From Sphaerolaimus hirsutus (lineage: Eukaryota; Nematoda; Chromadorea; Monhysterida; Sphaerolaimidae), in NCBI GenBank assembly GCA_964036195.1, contig OZ038456.1, forward strand, positions 13,888,001 to 13,952,000: a DNA stretch of 64,000 nt, given 5' to 3'. Positions 11,009 to 23,454 of the stretch are shown in pieces. How positions within the stretch are numbered: position 1 is the first letter of the stretch; each line of letters starts with the position of its first letter. The notes under the pieces are model-generated. The model made no database searches, was not told the origin of the DNA, and saw only the letters and a list, made by a program, of their open reading frames with translations. A program made the position numbers and the translations under genes.

Positions 11009-14000
11009 CTATGGATTCTTGTACAAAATGCATGCACCTAGAAGTGCCCCAGCAACGAGCCAACCGATGTCCCAAAAGTATCCTGTACACTTTGTTGCTT
11101 TGTAGCTCAAGTCAACTGGTGATGACTTCATATAGTCATTTGTCAACTGACTTCCCTGTGGGTTTTTGTCAACTTTAATAGGCATGATAAAACATGAAAA
11201 GCTTTTGGAAATCCCATTAAATAGTCTTTACCTCCAAATACTGCTCATTGAGGGATTCTGGCTGTAAGTCATGAAGTACTTCATGTGCCACTCTGAGTCC
11301 AGCCTGCACTGCCCCACTCATGTAGCCAGGCCATTCTGTAGCTGTTTCAGTACCACCAAAGTGCACCCTGTTTTGTAGTGTTGGATTTTAATACATTGAG
11401 AATTTTCATAAACCCTGACCTGACCCTGTAAAATGTCATGTGTCATGTAAACCACCCTGTTAAGTGTCAGGTGTCATCTTATTCTATAGGATCCAAATCT
11501 AATCTTTTTTGTATCCAAATATTATGTCTTCGTATCCCAATCTTATGCCCAAACAGGGGTTTTGTAGATTTGGACCCCCGCGGGGGTTCATATAGATAGC
11601 AAATCGCTCCTCCGGAGGGATAGATAGCTGAAAAATTATTTTTTTTGAGGGGGGTTCAATATCGAGTTGCAATTCGCGCGGGTTCAATATATAGGGTTTT
11701 CTGAGAAGGAAGAAAAGTGGCAAAAATCGCTAAAGGTAGGTGAAAAATGGCTAAAAATAAGTATATAAGCACATATATAGCCAAAATACGTGATAATGAA
11801 CATGAACTAGCGATTTTGAAGGCGAAAAACTATAAAAAGATACGAAAATAAGCGATTTTGAGCTAAAATTGGCCAAAAAAATTCAAAAATCGCTCAAGAT
11901 AGATAGATAGCTGGACGATTTAGTGGGGGGGGGTTAGGGGATAGTAGCCAAAAAATTTGCCTCCGGTATAGATAGATAAATAGCTGAGCGGGTCTCCGGG
12001 ATAGATAGATAGCTAGCGGATTTGGGGGGGGGGGCAAACAATGATTTTTCTACATAAACATAAGATTTGGATACCATAGAATAAGGTTTGGATACACATG
12101 AACTTTACGGTATCTTTTACATGACACTTTACAGGATCTTTTACACGACACATGACATCTGAAGGGTGCTAATTACCTTCCAAAAACCATATCTCTAATT
12201 GTCAAGAAAGACTCTCCAGCGCCAGTTGAAAGGATGCCCACTGGGCATCCACCCACATACGGCTCAGTGTGCCATGATTTGTCAGCATAGTCAATGTAGC
12301 TGTAGACATTTGGCCCGAAAAATCTCTCTAGGTCCTGCAGGTTTTGAAAAAAATTGAAGAAAATTTCTGGATTTTTTTGTGGTGTATTGATTTACATACT
12401 TGGATGACCAAATCTCTCCTTATGTCACTTTCCATATCACTGAATTCATTGTGTATGAATCCAACCAGTGCACTGGCATTTGGGCTGCATGCATCAAATG
12501 TCACCAATACTGGCTTTCTCTGAATAAAGATAATGCAATTATGACTGACTAAATACATTTATTAAATTATTCAATAAAAGAATATGTACATGTATAATAA
12601 ATTTGAGTTGAAATGATATCTAACCTCAAGTGAACTCTCAGTCAATCCTGTGCTAATTATTTCACCACTGTACCCTTTATCTCTCCAAAATGCTCTTTCA
12701 TAAGTAATGATGAATTTTATCAAATTGCCCATAGCCATTGTGTTGAACAGCTCCAACTTTTTGCTTGTCAATTGTGGTTCAAAGGTTATCTTTGCACATT
12801 GGCTTGGTGCCAAGGCTAGGACAGCATGTTTGCAGGTGAAGTTGGTCAGGGTCTGCCCGTGGTAATTATGTAGCATTAGTGCCTACACTAGTTGACAACT
12901 GAAATTTCCAAAACTGAAAAAAAATGTTTGAGCACATTTAAGTTTTCCATTATGAATCATTGCTTATCTCCATCAACAGTAAATATCTAACTGACTTCAC
13001 ATTCCGGTAAACGTGTTTAGAAAAGTTTGATCAGTTTCGGACATTTCGGTTGTCAACTAGTGTGCATAGGGTGTATGGGCCATTAGTGCGAACAAGTATT
13101 TACTTTGTGCGTTTCAGAATCACTGGGGTCTGAACACTGTTCAGTGCATGTGGTCACCGTGTGGGCGGTACTTTTGAATGGTAGAATTGTAGAATAAATT
13201 TTAGTTTTTCAAAATTCACCTATAATGCATATCTTCTGCAACTAGCTAAATTTGCCCCCCCCTGACCTCTGTGCAATGCACAATGTAATTAATTGACCAC
13301 AGAAGTTTCGAAATCTGATAAGTCACCATCGAATGCATTTTGAGTTTATCGGAATAAGGAGTCTGTCAACTGCTGTTGATGGGGTTCAAAAACTACTCGT
13401 ACTTTTTTGCTCTATGTTCACAACAAATTTCTTAGCTTTGGAAAGCTTTCGGTTGTCATTTCAGCTAATGCTACCGTTTGTTCTGAAACTCACCAAGTGT
13501 GTAACTGTAAATAACAAGCAGAAAATGTTTACCTGTTCCGCGGGGCCATCGATTTTGTTCATTACTGTAATTTTGCAAAGTTTCTTTTCCTCCAAATGCT
13601 CAACTTTAACAACTGGGCTATTTAAGTGCATTTCCACATTTCCTGCCGCTTTTAATCGGTCTGCCAAAATCGAACAAACTTGGAATGCACCACCCTGCAA
13701 TGCAACATATTTTTGCTGGTACTCGATAAATATTTTCATATACTCGGTACTGCGTTTGCGTTTCCTCCCGAACAAAATACCGGTACTCACTTACTCGCGT
13801 ACTTTTATGAGAGTACGCGAGTACAGAAAACGTAATAAAGAAAAACATTTGAGGGTGCATAAAAAGCAACATGGTACATGTTTTTTCCTTGTATAACATT
13901 TTACAGAGTGCGAGGCTGGTGCCACACGAACTACAGAATGATAAAATTTACCTTGACTTTCATAGCTTGAGCACCTGAGTTTTCATCAGCTGAAAGCAAG

Positions 14001-16741
14001 TTCATAATGCTGCCAGCCATTCTGCCATAGAGCGTCAGGTACAAATGCGATAATCTGTGCGCAAGATATCCTGTGTAGGTATTTTGATAGCCGTATGGAC
14101 ATTCCCTTTATTTTTGAGTACCCCCCTCTTGAATAGGCAACTCCCTTTCAAAAAGTTGTGACAATAAATTCACGTGAGGAGTATCCATGTATTTAGATTC
14201 CATGTGACAAACCTGTGACTGTCACATCCTAGTGACACTCTCGTTGCGATGTCCAACGCATCTGCAGCTGCTCTGCTGTATGTCATTTTGTTCACCACAG
14301 CCGCGACTGAGTGCGTGTCTGCGTCCTTGGCACCGTTCCAACATGAAAATGGGTCGGTTGGTGTCTTTACCTGGAGTTTAGTAAAACGGCGTTCACACTG
14401 TTTTGGTGTGATAGCAGAAAATTGAACTACATTTTTGTGATGAAAATGTAGGATTTTGACTCTGACTGCGACAAAATCGGCCTGGCGTAATGCGCCAAAC
14501 TGTTTGACTATGAAAAACTGCGGTTTTTAATCTTTTGATTTGTCATTGTCGGTTGCAAAACTGTCTCAAATCTTCTATTTTCATAAAATTTTCACAATGT
14601 CAAATTTTCCATCTTCATTAAAAAAGTATTCATTTTCGGTACTTTATTTTGAATAAAAAAGCGCCTGAATCGCACCTTTGCCGCGCAACTTTCCATAAAG
14701 CACAGTGTGCGGGCCATATCAAAGCCCTCAAGCAAAGAGTAATGTTGCATTTGTCCCACTGGTAGTCCCTCGCTGTACCTGGGACATTTCGGGTTTAGTA
14801 CAGATTCATGATGTGGAGGGATTAAAGTGGGTGCTAAAGTAGCAGGTGCAAAGGTTTACTTACCGTATATCCTTGAATAAGACCCCAGGGGCGTTATTAT
14901 TTCGTCAGAGGTTTTGGAGGGGGGAGTTATTCAAGGGGGGTACTATTCAAGGGGGGGGGGAGTTATTTTTTCCTCAGAACTTCCAGGAAAACTTTCACTT
15001 TGTTCATTGTTTGTATGCATTCCGACAACACATCTAATGCAGAAAATGACCAGTTCAACACGAACAAAACATCGTATCCATCCTAAAATTCGTGTTCAAT
15101 CATCTAAACCTAAAAATATCATAGGCTAACATTCTTTTGTATTTTTCGTTTCGCACACCAAACCCCATTCGATTGCATTCGATGAATCAGCCCAGACATA
15201 GCTTTATTTTTCTGTTTGTCTCGTTTTCATTTTCGTGTGTTGCTCATCGATCGTTTTACCCAGAGGGGGGACTTATTCAAGAGGGGGGAGTTATTCAAGG
15301 GGGGCGTTATTTTTTCCTCACCTGGCCAACAGGGGGGTGTTATTCAAGGGGGGGTATTATTCAAGGGGGGGGGGGGTCTTATTCAAGGATATACGGTATA
15401 TAAACTTCAGGAGTTATTTTTTCGTCAGAATATTAAGTAAAATGCATGATCAATATATATTGTATGAATAGAAAACAATTAGAAAGGAAACATACGTAAA
15501 AACATATTTTATGTATGGACGTCTTTGTTGCCATTTAACTAGGGGGAGTTTTTCGAGAGGGGGGGGGTATTTTTTCCCAGTAAGCTACAATGGGGAGTTT
15601 TTCTAAGGGGCGGGGGTATTTTTTCCCCCCGCTACAATAGGGAGGTTTTCGAGGGGGCGGGTATTTCTACCCAGTTAGCTACAAGGGGGAGTTATTACAG
15701 GGTGCGTAATCGAGGATTTACGGTATCGCATATTCTAACGGTCGTATATCCTTGCAGCCGAATTGTCCCAATTTACATCCAGTGACATATTGATCGTATG
15801 TTTCCAGTTGAAGTGATTGCAGCAAGTCCAGCATGTATTTTTGAGTTCTTCCCACCCACTGACCGCCGATGTCAAACGTCTGGGTGCCTGTGAATTCATT
15901 TTATACTTGTGTCTGTGGACCTTTTTATAGAGCCCCTTTTCTCTGGACTCTGGGGATTATTTGAAGGAAGAAATTTTTTGGTCGTAGCCCCAACCCCCAG
16001 CCTCCCGTTTCTCTACGAGTGAAAAGTGATACTATTGATAAAAATATTGATACTTGTCACCGTGTAAACTTGTGCACTGACTTCTAGCCATGTATTTCAG
16101 TGAAGGTTTTTTTTGACAAGGTAACTTACCGTATTACCTCGAATTATCCCCCCTTGAATTGACCTCCTCCCCCCTCGAATTAACCCCCCCTCAAAATGGG
16201 CTGGGGAAATAATAAACCCCCCCTCGAAATACCCCCCCCTTCGGAATGATGTACTTCACGTACAGTATAAATACGTCATGTATGCAATGTACATGATGTA
16301 TATTACTGTTAATTTACATTGCAGCTACACGTTAATTTACATTGCATTCCAAATATATCGTGTTTGGACACATTTACCTAATACCTGTTTTGGGTATGAA
16401 AATGCCCACTATTTACTACGGTCCTTACGAAAATTTCTGAGGAAATTATTTAAAAAACCTCGAATAAACCCCCCTCCCCCCCTCAAATTTTGCTGGCGAA
16501 ATAATAAACCCCCATGGGGGTATTTCGAGGTAATACGGTATTATCACTTACCATTTTCCACTTTTATTGCCACTTGTTCAAGCCTCCCTCCAATTCTATT
16601 ATTAGCCTCCAAAAGAAGAATTTTAGCCTCATTGTTGCTGGAAGATTCTTTGAATTTGTCAGAAAGTTCTTTTGCGGTAGTTAAGCCGGATAAACCCGCT
16701 CCGATAATAATAACGTCGTAATGTTTGGCCGTTTCGGCCAT
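11009..16741 (-). CDS. MAO: Monoamine oxidase (flavin-containing, MAO/amx family); complete
   Basis: Eleven exons on the minus strand: 16741-16552, 15887-15740, 14778-14676, 14370-14213, 14054-13952, 13694-13533, 12852-12625, 12519-12400, 12334-12177, 11367-11232, 11155-11009. All phases agree, giving 550 aa (mammalian MAOs 520-527). The family deaminates biogenic amines oxidatively at the outer mitochondrial membrane. Visible features: dinucleotide-binding motif IIIGAGLSG near residues 11-19; IGGR and IGGQWVG; the flavin-attachment motif YVGGC with Cys434, equivalent to the cysteine that holds FAD in [24 protein letters not shown]; and a terminal hydrophobic helix, about 526-546, followed by YKNP, matching the MAO tail anchor. 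Introns hold several MITEs; intron 9 is almost entirely repeat. Substrate preference cannot be read from the sequence. Confidence 0.95.
11420..12170. repeat. Repeat-filled MAO intron 9 with inverted ends
   Basis: CCCTGTAAAATGTCATGTG near 11,430 is inverted against the segment ending near 12,165 (TTTACATGACACTTTACAGG and ACACGACACATGACATCTG). Between them lies a GATAGATAG / AAAATCGCT repeat (11,540-12,060), itself flanked by inverted ATCCAAATCT copies. The right arm stops about 15 nt from the splice donor. Confidence 0.65.
12879..13081. mobile_element. TTGAC foldback MITE (PIF/Harbinger-like ends)
   Basis: GTGCCTACACTAGTTGACAA at the left is inverted against TTGTCAACTAGTGTGC...GGGCC at the right. 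ATTA stands on both sides (12,875-12,878 and 13,082-13,085). It lies in MAO intron 6. Members also lie at 10,341, 17,632, 39,196, 58,683 and perhaps 30,199. Confidence 0.75.
14863..15396. mobile_element. Mariner-like MITE, TTATTCAAGGGGG family
   Basis: Ends CCGTATATCCTTGAATAAG / CTTATTCAAGGATATACGG, with TA on each flank (14,861-14,862; 15,397-15,398). The interior has GGGGGGAGTTATTCAAG runs. It lies in MAO intron 2. Related G-rich fragments continue to about 15,723. Confidence 0.85.
16129..16538. mobile_element. Mariner-like MITE, CCCCTCGAATTA family
   Basis: Ends CCGTATTACC / GGTAATACGG, TA on each flank. The interior has CCCCCCTCGAAATACCCCCC runs. It lies in MAO intron 1, 13 bp from the exon 1 donor. 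Confidence 0.85.
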
Positions 16742-17074
16742 ATTTCATTTTAAGTGAATTTGGTGCTGCATTTTAAAATACCTGCGTGAAGATAACATCT
16801 GATTAAGCCAAAGTAGATTAGTACGATAAATGTTTACATAACGCATTACTTGAAAAAAATACCCTTGAATACCCCTCAAAAACACCGCAAAATTTCATTT
16901 TCAAAATTTCAAGAAAAATGTCTCAGATTTTCACGTTCATACTTTTTTGCCTAATATTCGAGGAGGTGGAATTTTTCATAGATAAATTTACACGTTCAAA
17001 CTGTTCAAATATTTAATCGCTTAGTTCCAGTTCTATGCACGTGACAATTTGTTTGCATAATATCTTTGCATATA

Positions 17075-17519
17075 CCGTATTTCCTTGAAATACCCCCCCC
17101 CCCGGGGGGGGTGATTGTTTCATAGTGGTCCGGAGAGGGGGGGGGGGGTTAAACGAGGGGGGTATTTCGAGGGGGCGGGTTATTATTTCGCCAGAAATTT
17201 TTTCAAATCCTAGTACAAAATCGTCGTTTGTGGTGTACACCGGAGTAGAAAAATGCATCAATAACTGATATGTATAGACTCCTGTAGACTAATAGTAGTA
17301 CGTAGATGGTATAAACACTGTTCTAACGTGATTACGACATTGTTTTAACGTGTGTTCTGCACTACGCAGAACACAAACTGCAGTATTTGTCATGTATTTA
17401 CGTTCTCTTTACACTCAATCTGGGGGGGGGTATTTCGAGGGGGGGGGGGTGATTGTTTCATAGTGGTCTCGAGTGGGGGGGGGGTCAAACGAGGGGGGGG
17501 GTATTTCGAGGAAATACGG
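17075..17519. mobile_element. Mariner-like MITE, TTTCGAGGGGG family
   Basis: Ends CCGTATTTCCTTGAAATA / GAGGAAATACGG with TA on each side. Long G and C runs face each other in inverted arms. Confidence 0.85.
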
Positions 17520-17631
17520 TATGCGTGTGACAAATGCACATACGCACATAAGAAATACATAATTAGGTGAAAACAAATCTTCGCTGAGAAACGTGCAAAC
17601 TTAAAGGCACAACTTGCGATCATGTTACATT

Positions 17632-17842
17632 GGCCCGACGCACACTAGTTTGAACTGAATAGAATAAGCTGAAATTTCGGAAACTGAAAAGTCAACTCTG
17701 GATACATCAGTGTGTGTATGCGTTCGTTAACTACTGTCGACGGAGATCGCAAATGAATTTTTTCTGGTAAGCTCAATTGTGTTTTAAACAGACTTTTAAA
17801 TTTTCGAAATTTCGGAAGTAAACTGGTTAAGTGTGTAGAGCC
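17632..17842. mobile_element. TTGAC/TTGAAC foldback MITE
   Basis: GGCCCGACGCACACTAGTTT at the left, inverted against AAGTGTGTAGAGCC at the right; diverged member of the 12,879 family. Confidence 0.55.
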
Positions 17843-18078
17843 TGTGATATGAAAAGCGCCAGAACTTTGGCGCCAAGCGCCAAAAGCGCGATGGCGCTTT
17901 TCCGACTCCCAGTGCCAAAAGCCAATCACGCCAGAGCAAAATGACGCCAAGCTCCAGAAGCGCCATGACGCTTTTTACTTTGACGCTAGCGCCAAGCACC
18001 AGCGCCAGGCATTTTGTTCATGGCACTGGTCAAAAATAGCACCAAGCGTCAAAACCACCATGGAGCTTTCACATCACT
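17843..18078. mobile_element. GCGCCATGGCGC hAT-like MITE, degenerate
   Basis: TGATATGAAAAGCGCC at the left, TTTCACATCACTA at the right, interior of AGCGCCAAAAGCGC units. The same family has an exact 8-bp TSD at 43,783-43,893. Confidence 0.65.
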
Positions 18079-18110
18079 AGTATCAGCCACATTTGGGTTT
18101 GTGTTAAATA

Positions 18111-20015
18111 AATAAACACCTTCCCACCCAAGTCCGGCCCCCTATTTTTGACTTCACTTCGGATGCCTTATCTCCAGCTGTGGGCAGGGTGGAAAGCTAG
18201 AAGTCGGGTGGTATATAGGCGCAAGCCCCTCTGCATTCATGAATGGAAGGGGCCATCGCGACTCACTATAGGGTGGGTTGCCCTATAAGTCAAAAAAATT
18301 TGTGGCGTTTTTGCTGTCCCACCCAGTTCCAGCCCCCACTTGATTTGTTATACTGTGGTCTGGAAAAGAGGTGCCAGGTGCCTATCGTGCCACAGGAAAA
18401 GGGCACCATGGTGTGGCACCCTTTGGCACCCCCAAATGGCACCAGCACCATTCCATCGCTAATCTTGTAAACCTCCCAGTAGAATTTGCTTATTTTAAAA
18501 TTCACTTTTTGCATTTATTTTTTACACACTTGACACGCTGGTTTAGGATGTTTTATAGAGGAGGGTTTAATTAAGGTTCAAAGTTGTGTAAAAAACATTA
18601 CCTCTAAAATGCCTCCATTAGAAAATTTACTGGGGGTGAATTTAAACATGTAAATTTTGACAATTTATGTTCCTGTGTCAACATCATTATGATGTCATAA
18701 AATTCACTCCAAGTAAATTTTCTAATGGATGCATTTTAGAGGTAATGTTTTTTACACAACTTTGAACCTTAAACCCTCCTCTATAAAACATCCTAAACCA
18801 GCATGTCAAGTGTGTAAAAAAATAAATGCAAAAAGTGAATTTTAAAATTAGCAAATTTAAAAAAAATTTATCTGCTGCTTACTGGGAGGCTTACAAGATT
18901 AGCGATGGAATGGTGCTGGTGCCGTTTTAGGGGGTGCCAAAGGGTGCTACACCATGGTGCCCTTTTCATGTGGCACAATAGGCACCTGTCACCCCTTTTC
19001 CAGACCACAGTATAACAAATCAACTGGGGGTCGGAACTGGGTGGGACATCAAAAACGCCACAAATTTTTTTGACATATAGGGCAACTAGGGTGTCAAAAA
19101 AATTTTTTTACGGAAAACGGAAAGGTAAAAAAAAATTTCTGCCGGAAAATGGAGAAAACGGAAAGGTAAAAAAATTTCACTCAGCGGAAAATGGAAAACG
19201 GAAAGGTAAAAAAAAATTGTCGGCCGGAAAACGGAAAAATGAAATGCCGGAAAACGGAAAGCGAAATTTTCACGGAAATGGAAAAAATAAAGTGAACTTT
19301 GCATGGTTATAGACAAATTTGCAGAAGGAAAACCTGCATGCAGGTTTGCCTGTTTGGCTTTGATTGTGGTAGCTGTACATTCTGTATGGATCATGCCAGT
19401 AACTTCACTTGTAGTTCAAGCTTAACTGAAACAACAAAAAATCATCAAAAGGTAGCAAAAATACACCCGGTAGATAGCAAAAGCAAAAAGAACCTGGTAG
19501 TTAAAAACACCATAGTGGAAAAAGATAAATACAGATAGGATAAATAAAATGCCAGAAAACTGAAAATCGAGCCAGAAAATATAAAAATGGCCTGGAAAAA
19601 TGGAAACGGAAAAAAAATTTTCATCCGTAAAACAGAATAATGGGCCGGAAAAACGGAAACGGAAAGGTAAACAATTTTCAGCTGCCGGAAAACGGAAAAC
19701 GGAAAGGTAAAAAATTTCCGGCTGCCGGAAAATGGAAAACGGAAATGTAAAATTTTTTCGGCTGCCAGAAAACGGAAAACAGAAAGGTAAAAAATTTTCC
19801 TGCGGAAAGGCGGAAACGGAAACAGAAATTTGACACCCTAAGGGCAACCCACCCTGTAGTGAGTCGCTATGGCCCCTTACATTCATGAATGGTAGAGAGG
19901 GCTTGCGCCTATATACCACCCAACTTTTAGCCTTACACCCTGCCCACAGCAGGAGATAGGGCATCCGAAGTGAAGTCAAAAATAGGGGGCCGGACTTGGG
20001 TGGGAAGGTGTTTAT
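18111..20015. mobile_element. Nested foldback, 1.9 kb
   Basis: AATAAACACCTTCCCACCCA at 18,111 is the inverted copy of the end near 20,015. Inside, about 18,290-18,375 pairs with 18,990-19,080, and 18,545-18,655 pairs with 18,675-18,790. A separate hAT-like element (19,087-19,840) sits in the right part. No coding capacity is seen. Confidence 0.85.
19087..19840. mobile_element. hAT-like MITE, CGGAAAACGGAAA family
   Basis: Starts TAGGGTGTCAAA, ends TTTGACACCCTA, with the exact 8-bp TSD AGGGCAAC at 19,079-19,086 and 19,841-19,848. The interior is CGGAAAACGGAAAGG in many copies. The long minus-strand open frame over it is a product of that repeat. A second copy lies at 55,118. Confidence 0.92.
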
Positions 20016-21174
20016 TATGAATAGGGTAGGTAAATTTACAAAAGTCACTAAAATCTTGAAATGCTCAACCTTACAACATCTTATCTCGCTATTGGTGCCT
20101 GGAGGCCAGTACAATAAAGGTAAACTGAAGATGAACATCAATATGAGTATAACTACACAAAATACTTAAATACTCTGGGAAAATGTACTCAAGTTTTCAC
20201 TAAAATACTCGCAAAAGTCAGCCCACTTTTCAAAGTTAGCGTATTTGTTTGAATGATCACCGCTGAATATTTACCCCCTCTTGAATAATACTCCCTGTAA
20301 GACGAGTGAGTAAAAAATACACCCAGCTTGAATAATTCTCCCTGTAAGGCATATGATCCATTTGTTATGTCCAATTTGAACAGAAATGGCACGTTATTGT
20401 GTTTATGAAGCATTATTCTTTGAAATTAGTTGATAGAAACATGCAATAAAATTTGATGAAATGATATTTCCTCCCCTCGAAAAGCCCCCCTCCCCCCCAA
20501 AAAATCAAGTCTGGTAAAAAAACTAATTCCGCATGGGAATTATTCGAGAAAATACGGCTATTACTAAAATTTGGCATGCTAAAACATGATACTATCATGT
20601 TTACATTTTTCTCACAGATAGATAAATGCCACTTGATGTGCGTGCTGTGGCTACATTTCAGCGTCAAGTGATAAAAAGTAATTGCGAACTAATGGAAATG
20701 TAAGCACATTTCTAAAAGTCGATAACTACAAAATTTTGATAATTGAGTGAGCATGAAATGCCATCTAGTATAGGTCACGCACATTTTCACCATTTCCGAT
20801 GTTTTTAAACGTCACTTGTCTCTTTTAAAGTGACACATTTTGACACTTAAATGACAATTGGAACAGTTGTCAAAAAATGCCCAACAAGAAGTCCCCCAAC
20901 ACCAAACCAATGTTAAAAAAAAGTTTGCGGCTGGCAATTAAAATAATTGTGGCCGGCACCAAATCCACTCAAATCCCAAGATGCCGGTGCAATAATACTT
21001 TAATTGCCCTGGTTTGCCAAGCGCATTTTGACACTTAAATGCGAAGTGCGAGCGAAATAATATCATAATTGCCCACCTCGAGCTTTTGCCAGCCACAAAC
21101 TGACCACGCGCGTCAACTTGAATGCGCGTGGCGCACCGCGGCGTTAGCCTTTGAAGCCGGAACCGAGCACATAC
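20016..21174. other. Intergenic region with a partial CCGTATTT-type MITE
   Basis: About 20,238-20,560 has GCGTATTTGTTTGAATGATC at the left and ATTATTCGAGAAAATACGGC at the right, around TTGAATAATTCTCCC units: a diverged MITE of the family at 10,118. The remainder shows nothing I can name. Confidence 0.5.
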
Positions 21175-21642
21175 ATTGCACTGCGCAACTACACATTTCA
21201 TGCCATAAAAGTGGCCCGTAGTCAGCCACTCGATATCATTCTGACTTTTTTCACTTTCATTTCTCCCCTATCCCCCCACGGTTTTTACATCGGCTTTTGG
21301 TTGGGGGGCCTAATTGCACAATTTTTGTCTTGGTGCCATATGTAAATATCTGCACTGCAGTTACACGCGTGAATGCACCCAACATGCACTCAAAAATTGG
21401 CAATGTGACAAAAAGTAACATACATTTAGTGGCCATTTTCCATGTGTAAAACTTACAGGTACAGCTATGAGCGGGGGATATGTGTAGTTACGGGTATTCA
21501 ACGATCGGCTGTCCGTGCAGAATTGGGAATCGATTATTGATACTGATAATTGATGGGATAATTGAAAGGTATATTGAACATAGCTCATTTTCCATGTTTT
21601 TGTCTGCGCATTGTCCAGCCAGCCAGCACTTTTCATTATGAT

Positions 21643-23437
21643 TAGCATTCGAAAAATAACCCGTGATTTATATTTTCGAAAATCACAATAAATATAAATA
21701 ACCCGTGATTTATATATATTTATATTTTTTTTCCAAATTCTGAGTGATATATTTATATATATTTTTTTAAATTTGAAAAAAAATCACTGAGAAAATAACT
21801 CATACTTGATACATTGTGGTGCAATGATTGCGCTTTATGACTAAAACATGCAATCTGTGCAAGATAAATGTGCAGGGATTTTCTCCAGAAAATCTCTCTG
21901 TTCATGTAGAGCATTATTGGGTTAAAATTGTATTTGAAGCAGGTAAATATTGTTAGCCTACACACACTAGTTTTCACCCCAACTTTTTTGAAAACTGAAA
22001 TGGCCAAAAATGGTGACATGTTTCCATCAAGTTTTCCACTACTGAATGCTATATACCATATTTCCTAGAAAATACCCGCCCCCCCCCCCTCGAAATACCC
22101 CCTGTTGAGAAATACCCCCTCAAAATGGGTACTATGAACTTATAACCCCCCTCGAAATATCCCACCCCAATCTACTGAATCAAGAACATAATGTGGTTTG
22201 TGATCCGGAAAACGCAGAAAACATGTTAAAAACAATGACTGTGTGATGTTAGAACTGGTTATATACTGTCTACATACATATAGAGTGTTATAAATGGCAG
22301 TTTTTGTTGCATTTTTCGACGTTTGTGTACATTTCAAACAACCATTTAGTAATGGGATTTGAAAAATTTCTGGCAAAATGATAACCCCCCCCCCTCGAAA
22401 TACCCCCCCTTGTTTGACCCCCCTCAAAATTTCCACTCTGAAAAAATAACCCCCCAGGGGGTAATTCGAGGAAATACAGTATGTTCATTTTTCACAAATG
22501 GCATGAATTTTGGTGGGGTGGTGTTGGCAAATCACTAGTTTGATCACAACTCAAACTCAAATGATGGCAAATGGTGACATCACTATCAATTAGTTTTCAT
22601 TTTGTATGTGACAAAAATGTAAACTCTCTTTGTAACTTTTTTATGTCATCCTGCTATGAATTCTATGGTTATGTTTTAGGTATTAAGCATCTCTCTATCT
22701 TTTAACATACTTTTCAGAAATAAAACATGACTTTAAATCAAAAAATACCAATTTGATGTGATCAAAATTTTTCTACAGTTGCAAATTGCAAGCTCAGTTT
22801 ATCATTTTTGAAAACTGACAATGCTTGGTGACATGCAACAATGTCGGCTGTTGTCAAATATTGGGAACAACTGTGGAAAACTGTCACCATGGTGTCACCA
22901 AGGCCACTAGTGTCATCACAATGTTGCCAAAACATAGCCATGTGCCCAAAAATGAGTTTTCACAGCACATCACCAATGAAAAAGTGCTGAGCATGAGCAC
23001 CTATTTAGTCAAACGTCCATTGCTACAACCAGGCGCTATAGGTTGAGAGCTAAATATTTGCAGTGCAAAATATTTTTGAAGTTTTCATTGAGGTTGAACT
23101 GAAGGTTGAATTTTTCTGTGATATTTGCTTGATGTTTTCACTTGTAAAATACAGTATAAATGAATACTGCTTGTGGAATGATAATAAATGTACTGTGGTA
23201 TCTTAGAGTACATTTTTTGTGCTTGCAAATGGTAAATAAAGCCCAGAATATTGCTTGAAATTGAAATAAAGTGCAGGTGATTTTTTGAGATTTTTTTTGA
23301 GCTTAGAGTTATTTTTTCAGTAATTTAATTATATTTTCTGGAGACCTAGAGTGATTTATATATATTTATATTTTCCAATATTGGAGTGATATATTTATAT
23401 ATATTTTCCAAAAAATCGGTGATTTTTTTGAATGCTA
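21643..23437. mobile_element. hAT-like element, 1.8 kb, TAGCATTC ends
   Basis: Starts TAGCATTCGAAAAAT, ends TTTTTTTGAATGCTA, with the exact 8-bp TSD ATTATGAT at 21,635-21,642 and 23,438-23,445. Both subterminal regions carry TTTATATATATTTATAT. A CCATATTTCC MITE (22,056-22,479, TA flanks) is nested within. No transposase frame is visible. Confidence 0.85.
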
Positions 23438-23454
23438 ATTATGATGCAGGGGGG

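Noticed and set aside
11540-12060. Helitron
   Set aside because: No CTRR end with hairpin and no TC start could be fixed; kept only as a GATAGATAG repeat.
13333-13896. 187-codon plus-strand open frame
   Set aside because: It lies over MAO exon 6 and intron sequence on the opposite strand; the minus strand has splice-consistent MAO coding.
16278-16721. 147-codon plus-strand open frame
   Set aside because: It runs through a MITE and antisense to MAO exon 1.
19422-20141. 239-codon minus-strand open frame
   Set aside because: It mostly covers the CGGAAAACGG array and a foldback arm; its composition is repeat-derived.
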